From: DATEJJ01 sp039649115
GTDB taxonomy: Bacteria > Actinomycetota > Actinomycetes > Mycobacteriales > Micromonosporaceae
Direction of reading: 5' to 3'
Length of the DNA stretch: 12,144 nucleotides
NCBI GenBank assembly: GCA_039649115.1
Contig: JBBWZQ010000113.1
Location: forward strand, 1 to 12,144
The position numbers were made by a program, and so were the translations under genes. The notes under the pieces are model-generated. The model saw only the letters and a program-made list of their open reading frames with translations. It was not told the origin of the DNA and ran no database searches. Below, one piece after another: positions 7,909 through 12,144 of this stretch (positions within the stretch are counted from its first letter, which is position 1; each line of letters starts with the position of its first letter).

Positions 7909-8215
7909 GCGAGCGTGTGGCGATCGTGGTCGGCGCGGGTGGCGAGCTGGGCCGTGCGACGGTGCGGAAACTGGCCGCCGCCGGGTCGGCACGTATCACC
8001 TGGGCGAGGCGCTCGCCGCGGCGCCCGAGGACCTGCGGCTCATGATCGACGTCAACGTGGGCACCGCGCTGTGGCTGACCCAGGCCGTGGCGCCGTACCT
8101 GCGCGAACGTGGCTCCGGCGCCATCGTGAGCGTGGCCGCCCGCCCAGGGCTGGAGCCGACCGCGGGCATGTGGCCGCCGGTGAGCGGCGCGGTCGTGCCG
8201 GCCTGCGGCCCATGA
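7905..8215 (+). pseudogene. Short-chain dehydrogenase/reductase (SDR) pseudogene
   Basis: ATG 7905 starts a clear Rossmann N-terminus, MSERVAIVVGAGGELGRATV, with the SDR glycine motif. After LAAAG near 7983 the frame is lost and stops at 8043-8045. Similarity resumes one frame over (stop at 8213-8215) with EDLRLMIDVNVGTALWLT, then APYLRERGSGAIVSVAAR, the central SDR strands. It then degenerates where the catalytic YxxxK should be (WPPVSGAVV), and the C-terminal half is missing. Usual SDR length is about 250 residues; roughly 100 codons remain. At least one internal deletion with frameshift and a second C-terminal loss are needed. It precedes the metallo-hydrolase by 38 bases, so it was probably the second gene of that operon. 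Confidence 0.75.
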
Positions 8216-8253
8216 GCGTCAATCCCTCCCGTCGTACGTCTGAAAGGACGAGC

Positions 8254-9312
8254 ATGCCATCCACGTCAGCGACCAACCGCCGCTCATTCCTCAAGCGTGG
8301 CGCGGCGCTCGCGGCCGTACCCGCGGTCGCCACCCTGGTCGGCGAAGCGCTCACCGAACCGGCGTTCGCCGACCCGCTGCCGGACTACGCGCCGATACCG
8401 CCGTCCGCCCTGGGCCCGGCCGTCAACGCGCAGGGCTACTACGTCGGGCGGGTGGAGAAGAACCTGTACTGGGTGACCGACGGTACCTACCAGGCGGCGT
8501 TCCTGACCACCAGGGACGGGGTGGTGCTGTTCGACGCGCCCCCCAGCATCGGGCACAACCTGCAGCGCGCCATCGACGAGATCGCGTCCGCCAACGGCGT
8601 GTCCAACAAGGTGACTCACATCGTCTACTCGCACCACCACGCCGATCACCTCGGCGGCTCGTCGCTGTTCGGCCGCAACGTGGTCCGGGTCGGCCACATC
8701 GAGACCGAGCGGTTGCTGGCCCGGGACAGCGACCCGGCCCGGCCGGTGCCGGACCTGACGTTCGAGACCCGCCACACGTTGCGGGTCGGCGGGGAGCGGA
8801 TCGACCTGGCGTGGCTCGGCACCAACCACACCCCCGACAACAGCTACATCCACTTCCCGCACCACGACACGCTCATGCTGGTGGACATCAACCTGCCCGG
8901 CTGGGCGCCGTTCGACGGCTTCAACCTCAACGAGGACGTGCCCGGCTCGATCGCCGCCCCGGCCAAGGCCATGGCGTACCCGTGGAAGCACTACATCGGC
9001 GGCCACATGGGCCGGCTGGGCACCCGCCAGGACATGGTCGTCTACCAGCAGTACGTGGCCGACATCATCGACGGCGTCAAGAAGGCCCTGGTGGCGGTCG
9101 ACCCGACTCCGTTCTTCACCAGGTACGGGAACAACGCCTGGGCCGCGGTCAAGACGTACCAGGCCGCGCAGGTCGACTACGCGGTCGCGCCGGTCATCAG
9201 GAAGTACACCGGCGTCCTCGCCGCTGCCGACGTCTACACGGCCAGCACCGCGTTCGTCATCCTCGAGTCGATCCGCCTCGACCTCGGCGCCGGCTCGCAG
9301 ATCCACCCGTGA
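8254..9312 (+). CDS. Tat-exported metallo-beta-lactamase-fold hydrolase
   Basis: This 352-residue protein starts at ATG 8254, five bases after AAAGGA. The frame is open further upstream, but this start places a twin-arginine signal at the N-terminus: NRRSFLKRG, an Ala-rich hydrophobic stretch, then AFA before residue 40 as likely cleavage site. The metal site is complete: HHHADH (His127, His129, Asp131, His132), His192 in TNHTPDN, Asp211 in LVDINLPGW, and His251 in GGHMG. A dinuclear Zn-type hydrolase acting outside the membrane is expected. The substrate is unknown; family members cleave beta-lactams, lactones, thioesters and others, so antibiotic resistance should not be assumed. It is followed after 36 bases by the aldo/keto reductase in the same operon. 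Confidence 0.9.
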   Translation: MPSTSATNRRSFLKRGAALAAVPAVATLVGEALTEPAFADPLPDYAPIPPSALGPAVNAQGYYVGRVEKNLYWVTDGTYQAAFLTTRDGVVLFDAPPSIGHNLQRAIDEIASANGVSNKVTHIVYSHHHADHLGGSSLFGRNVVRVGHIETERLLARDSDPARPVPDLTFETRHTLRVGGERIDLAWLGTNHTPDNSYIHFPHHDTLMLVDINLPGWAPFDGFNLNEDVPGSIAAPAKAMAYPWKHYIGGHMGRLGTRQDMVVYQQYVADIIDGVKKALVAVDPTPFFTRYGNNAWAAVKTYQAAQVDYAVAPVIRKYTGVLAAADVYTASTAFVILESIRLDLGAGSQIHP

Positions 9313-9348
9313 CGGAGGCCGACGCGGCCCTCACCGGTAGGAGGCGGT

Positions 9349-10257
9349 GTGACCAGGCAGGGACAGGAACTCGGCGGGTCCTTCCCGCTCGGCCGATGGC
9401 GAGTGCGCCGGGCCGGATACGGCGCGATGCAACTCGCCGGCGACGGGGTCTTCGGGCCGCCACGCGACCGCGACGAGGCGCTGCGGGTGCTGCGCGCGGC
9501 CGTCGCGGCCGGGGTTGACCACATCGACACCGCGCAGTATTACGGGGCGGGCACGGTGAACGAGCTCATCCGCGAGGCGCTGTACCCCTATCCAGACGGC
9601 CTCGCGGTCGTGAGCAAGGTGGCCGCCCGCCGCGACGCCGGCGGCGCGCTGCTGCGCTTCGACGAACCGCACGAGCTGCGCCAGGGCATCGAAGACAACC
9701 TCGCCACGCTCGGCGCCGGCCGGCTGGCGGCCGTGAACCTGCGCGTGATGGACCCGTCGCAGACCCCCGCAAGGCGGTTCGACGCCCAGCTCGCGGCGCT
9801 GGTCCAGGCCCGCGATGAAGGGCTGATCGACGGTATCGGTATCAGCAACGTCTCCCGGCGGCACCTGCTGCGAGCGGCCGCCCAGACGGAGATCGTCTGC
9901 GTGCAGAACCTGTTCAACCTGGCCGACCAGCAGTCGCTGGACGTCCTCGCCGAGTGCGGGGCACGCAACATCGCGTTCGTGCCGTTCTGCCCGCTGGGCT
10001 GGCCCGGCGAGGTACGGCACCGGCTTCTCACCGCCCCGGTGCTCGCCGCGCTGGCCGTACGGCTGGACGCGACGCCCGCGCAGGTCGCGCTCGCCTGGCT
10101 GCTGGACCTCGCCCCCAACATCCTGCTCATCCCGGGTACCCGCACCCGCGCCCACCTCACCCAGAACCTGGACGCCGCCGACATCCGGCTTGACGACGCG
10201 GCCCGCGCGGAGCTGACCCGGCACTTTCCCATCGCCCATATCACTGGAATTCGGTGA
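9349..10257 (+). CDS. Aldo/keto reductase family oxidoreductase
   Basis: This 302-residue protein has the usual AKR length. GTG 9349 follows GGAGG (9340-9344) by four bases. It is a cytosolic NADPH-dependent carbonyl/alcohol oxidoreductase by family. Seen: AGYGAMQLAG at 22-31, VDHIDTAQYYG with Asp60 and Tyr65, Lys90 in VVSKVA, GIGISNVS, VQNLFNLAD, and the NADP-phosphate-binding region LLIPGTRTRAHLTQN. The fourth catalytic residue, normally His in LxxHR, is replaced: VNLRVMDP has Arg132 at that place. This variant is common in an actinobacterial subgroup and may alter activity. Its last codons and stop lie inside the 23-bp palindromic repeat at 10240-10262. Confidence 0.9.
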   Translation: MTRQGQELGGSFPLGRWRVRRAGYGAMQLAGDGVFGPPRDRDEALRVLRAAVAAGVDHIDTAQYYGAGTVNELIREALYPYPDGLAVVSKVAARRDAGGALLRFDEPHELRQGIEDNLATLGAGRLAAVNLRVMDPSQTPARRFDAQLAALVQARDEGLIDGIGISNVSRRHLLRAAAQTEIVCVQNLFNLADQQSLDVLAECGARNIAFVPFCPLGWPGEVRHRLLTAPVLAALAVRLDATPAQVALAWLLDLAPNILLIPGTRTRAHLTQNLDAADIRLDDAARAELTRHFPIAHITGIR

Positions 10258-10262
10258 CGACC
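10240..10262. repeat. 23-bp palindromic direct repeat, copy 2 (across the AKR stop codon)
   Basis: This copy reads TCACTGG-AAT-TCGGTGA plus CGACC and matches copy 1 at 7722-7744 in 21 of 23 positions, same orientation. It supplies the last residues and stop codon of the aldo/keto reductase. The two copies flank about 2.5 kb holding the stub, SDR pseudogene, metallo-hydrolase and reductase. Confidence 0.65.
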
Positions 10263-10291
10263 CCGTCGCCGGCCAGGACCCAGATTGCTCG

Positions 10292-10306
10292 GTGCCGCTG
10301 CGGCAC
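10292..10306 (+). terminator. Short hairpin after the aldo/keto reductase
   Basis: GTGCCG and CGGCAC pair perfectly around a three-base CTG loop, 34 bases after the reductase stop. No T-tract follows, so termination is only a possibility. Confidence 0.3.
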
Positions 10307-10332
10307 TCCGGCTACCAGTTGGCTGCGACGGC

Positions 10333-10374
10333 AGCTGCTCGGCGGCCTCCGCGGAGCTCAGCTCGTGCAGGTCG
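10333..10374. repeat. 42-bp exact direct repeat, copy 2 (duplicated luxR fragment)
   Basis: This is an exact copy of luxR bases 7252-7293 in the same orientation, located between the convergent aldo/keto reductase and Ddn-like genes. The next 12 bases including the overlap (10372-10383) also match luxR at 6437-6448, more weakly supported. The fragment has no start or regulatory role that I can see and looks like debris of a rearrangement or gene conversion. Confidence 0.88.
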
Positions 10375-10451
10375 CGTACACCATGTCTAATAGTGGCGCG
10401 GAAGAACCTGTTGCGCCGGATTGAGCCTTGATCTTGGCTGTCGAACGCGGG

Positions 10452-10868
10452 CTACCCGACCGGGTCGAGACGGACGACGGGGAACTTGCGCGACGTCCGG
10501 GTCTCGTATTGGGCGGCGTCGGGCCAGTATGCCTTCCAGACGCCGTAGAGCCGTTGCCACTGCGGCGAGGTCGAGCGGACGACGGTGGTCTTTACCCGCA
10601 GGCTGCGGTCGTCGACCTCGATGGTCGTCTCGCCGGACCCCGCTTCGATGTTGGCGACCCACAGCGGGTCCTCGTCCGCGCCGCCCATCGACCCGCAGAC
10701 CAGATAGCTGTCGCCGTCGCTCGCGGCCACCAGAGGAGTCACCCGTTCCTGGCCGCTGCGCCGTCCGACATAGTGCAGCAACACCAGCCGCTTGCCCTCG
10801 AAGTGCCCGCCGACAATCCCGGCGTTGCTCCGGAAGGTCTCGATGATCTGGTCATTCATGCTGGTCAT
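10452..10868 (-). CDS. F420-dependent, Ddn-like nitroreductase-family oxidoreductase
   Basis: This 138-residue protein matches the deazaflavin (F420)-dependent quinone/nitro-reductase family related to mycobacterial Ddn, which is usually about 130-150 residues. Diagnostic pattern: LHYVGRRSGQERVTPLVAAS (GRxSGxxRxTPL at about 35-46), then DGDSYLVCGSMGGADEDPLW and WVANIEA, and a C-terminal RKFPVVRLDP. It binds F420H2 and reduces small electrophiles such as quinones; the physiological substrate is unknown. ATG 10868 has GAGG six bases upstream; a second Met lies three codons inside (10859). It is transcribed convergently with the aldo/keto reductase and lies downstream of the esterase gene, 311 bases away, so it probably has its own promoter. 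Confidence 0.88.
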   Translation of the reverse strand: MTSMNDQIIETFRSNAGIVGGHFEGKRLVLLHYVGRRSGQERVTPLVAASDGDSYLVCGSMGGADEDPLWVANIEAGSGETTIEVDDRSLRVKTTVVRSTSPQWQRLYGVWKAYWPDAAQYETRTSRKFPVVRLDPVG

Positions 10869-10896
10869 GCGGTACCTCGCTAGTCAAATTCCTACG

Positions 10897-10925
10897 TGAT
10901 ATCAGATAGTTGGCCAGGTAATATC
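10897..10925 (-). promoter_or_regulatory. AT-rich promoter/operator candidate upstream of the Ddn-like gene
   Basis: A conspicuous AT-rich island in GC-rich DNA lies 29-57 bases upstream of the start. It holds the 8-base palindrome TGATATCA (10897-10904), and GATAT/ATATC arms frame a central TGGCCA. This could be a -10 region overlapped by a repressor site. The remainder of 10926-11179 contains no gene I can support. Confidence 0.35.
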
Positions 10926-11179
10926 CTGTATTGCTACTCTGCGCGACGTGTTCCGTCAACAGGCGAGTGGCCGACCCCGCAGGAGCTGGCGCTGCTACGA
11001 CACCGGAACGCGCCGCAGTCGGGCTCGCGAAGCAGCACCGGCCGGACCCGACTGCACACCCGCGTCGATGGGGCCGCGGGCGACGTTGCCCGCGTACAGG
11101 AAGAGCTACTGCGTCGAGTCCTCCAGGGTCAACAGGTCGTACGCCGAGGCGGGCGGCCGTCAGATGACCATGCCGGTTG

Positions 11180-12091
11180 CTACGTGGTGACGTGTTGTGC
11201 GGCGGCGAGGTGCGCCGACAGGCGCTGTCCGGCTCTGTCCAGTGCGGCGGCCGCTTCGTCGAGGATCGGGTAGTAGGCCTGGAAAACGTGTGGCACGCGG
11301 GGGGTGATGTCGAGCGTCACCTCGACGTCGGCGGTGGCGGCCTGCCCCGCGAGGCGGACCGCGTCATCGAGGAGGACCTCGTGAGTTCCGGCCTGGATGA
11401 TCAGGGGCGGCAGGCCGGACAGGTCGGCGAATACGGGGCTGATCAGCCCGGATGCGGCGTCTTGTCCGGCTGTGTAGTCGGTGACCCGGGGTTGCAGGTT
11501 TTCCCGGTTGAGCAGCGGGTCGACCTCGTGCTTGGTTCGCATGGTCGTCCCGCCCAGGGTGAGATCGGCATACGGCGACATGACGAAGGCGGCGGCTGGC
11601 AGGGGCAGCCCGTGATCGCGGGCGTTGACCAAGGTGGCGATGGCGAGTCCGCCGCCGGCGGACTCGCCCGCGAAGACGATGTCCGACGGGCGAGCGCCGT
11701 TTTGCAGGAGGGCTTCGTAGGCTGCAAGAGCGTCGTCGACCGCTGCTGGATACGGATGCTCGGGGGCAAGCCGGTAGTCGACGGAGATGACCTTGGCGCG
11801 GGTCCGCCGGCCGACCTGCGAGGCCAGGCCAGCGGCGAGGAAGGCGTCCCCCAATACGTACACGCCGCCATGGAAGTACAGGACAACGCGGCGAGGTTCG
11901 ATTCCGTCAATTGTGATCTCGGCAGTTGGGACGTCGCCCAGTGCGGCTGCGGTGACGGTCACATCGGCGGGCAGCGGCTGCGCCGAGATCAACTCTTTGA
12001 GCAGTCGCCGGTGCTCGCTGACATCGAGGCCGGCGGGGAAGGCTGACTGTCGCAGGATTGCTTCGAGGTTCTCCCGCTGCTCGGTGCCCAC
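11180..12091 (-). CDS. Hormone-sensitive-lipase-family alpha/beta hydrolase (esterase)
   Basis: This 303-residue protein is of normal length for the family (type IV esterases, including monoterpene lactone hydrolase-like enzymes). The oxyanion motif HGG is at 74-76 (YFHGGVYVLGD), followed by VDYRLAPEHPYPAAVDD. The nucleophile is Ser144 in AGESAGGG, and the catalytic His is 268 in VPHVFQ. The acid region is AGTHEVLLDD (234-243), with His where many members have Asp, so Glu238 or a nearby Asp may serve. No signal peptide is seen, so it is cytosolic. GTG 12091 is preceded by AGGAG with suitable spacing. An 18-bp palindrome lies 32 bases upstream. Substrates are probably short-chain esters or lactones. 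Confidence 0.92.
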   Translation of the reverse strand: MGTEQRENLEAILRQSAFPAGLDVSEHRRLLKELISAQPLPADVTVTAAALGDVPTAEITIDGIEPRRVVLYFHGGVYVLGDAFLAAGLASQVGRRTRAKVISVDYRLAPEHPYPAAVDDALAAYEALLQNGARPSDIVFAGESAGGGLAIATLVNARDHGLPLPAAAFVMSPYADLTLGGTTMRTKHEVDPLLNRENLQPRVTDYTAGQDAASGLISPVFADLSGLPPLIIQAGTHEVLLDDAVRLAGQAATADVEVTLDITPRVPHVFQAYYPILDEAAAALDRAGQRLSAHLAAAQHVTT

Positions 12092-12123
12092 GGAGGATCT
12101 CCTGTCGGTTGGGTTGGTTCGGC

Positions 12124-12141
12124 AGCGCTCCCAGGAGCGCT
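12124..12141. promoter_or_regulatory. 18-bp palindrome upstream of the esterase gene
   Basis: AGCGCTCC at 12124-12131 and GGAGCGCT at 12134-12141 form a perfect dyad around CA, 32 bases before the GTG start of the esterase. Position and symmetry fit a dimeric repressor operator (TetR or MarR type) or, if a gene ends just upstream, a hairpin. The window ends here, so no regulator can be assigned. Confidence 0.45.
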
Positions 12142-12144
12142 CGC

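Noticed and set aside
7915..8253. N-terminal extension of the metallo-hydrolase frame
   Set aside because: It overlaps the SDR remnant out of frame; the Tat signal and Shine-Dalgarno fix the start at 8254.
10931..11179. Short overlapping + strand frames and a - strand LFLYAGNVARGPIDAG stretch between the Ddn-like and esterase genes
   Set aside because: No ribosome binding site, frames switch or contain stops, and no family is recognised; a decayed gene is possible but unsupported.
11177..12046. 289-codon + strand open frame opposite the esterase
   Set aside because: Antisense shadow of a gene with a clear GESAGG esterase signature.

Overview
The window is GC-rich throughout, with strong G/C preference at third codon positions, frequent GTG starts and weakly spaced Shine-Dalgarno sites. 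Its gene content (ALF-repeat polymorphic toxin, LAL-type LuxR regulator, F420-dependent Ddn-like reductase, Tat-exported metallo-hydrolase) points to an actinobacterium, plausibly a filamentous one such as Micromonosporaceae. The taxon is an inference.

Layout. (1) Bases 1-3554, + strand: the 3' part of a very large alanine-rich polymorphic toxin. It has coiled-coil-like Ala stretches, four ALF-type repeats, two membrane segments, a pretoxin Hint domain and a ~120-residue C-terminal toxin module that I cannot name. A 171-residue gene, the probable immunity protein, follows after 18 bases. (2) 3555-3815: a gene-poor junction holding what looks like a scrap of an EAL domain on the - strand. (3) 3816-4634, +: an amidohydrolase-2 (ACMSD-like) protein whose usual metal-binding residues are largely replaced. 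(4) 4635-5027: non-coding, between convergent genes. (5) 5028-7697, -: a large LAL-family LuxR regulator with an N-terminal ATPase and C-terminal HTH. (6) 7698-10257, +: a partly collapsed operon divergent from luxR. It contains a 13-codon stub, a deleted and frameshifted SDR pseudogene, an intact Tat-exported metallo-beta-lactamase-fold hydrolase, and an intact aldo/keto reductase. (7) 10258-12144: a short spacer with duplicated luxR DNA, then on the - strand a Ddn-like F420-dependent reductase and a hormone-sensitive-lipase-family esterase.

How the genes may work together. The toxin and its neighbour form a contact or secreted toxin-immunity pair, which is typical accessory DNA. The regulator sits divergently next to the SDR/MBL/AKR operon and is its likeliest controller. 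Those enzymes, with the amidohydrolase, Ddn-like reductase and esterase, look like a small-molecule catabolic or detoxification neighbourhood, but no pathway can be assigned from sequence.

The most unexpected structure is a nested pair of direct repeats around the operon. A 23-bp near-identical palindromic element occurs just upstream of luxR and again across the aldo/keto reductase stop codon. Outside it, an exact 42-bp segment of the luxR coding sequence is repeated just after the reductase. Together with the collapsed genes this suggests recent rearrangement, or insertion of a ~2.5-kb cassette.
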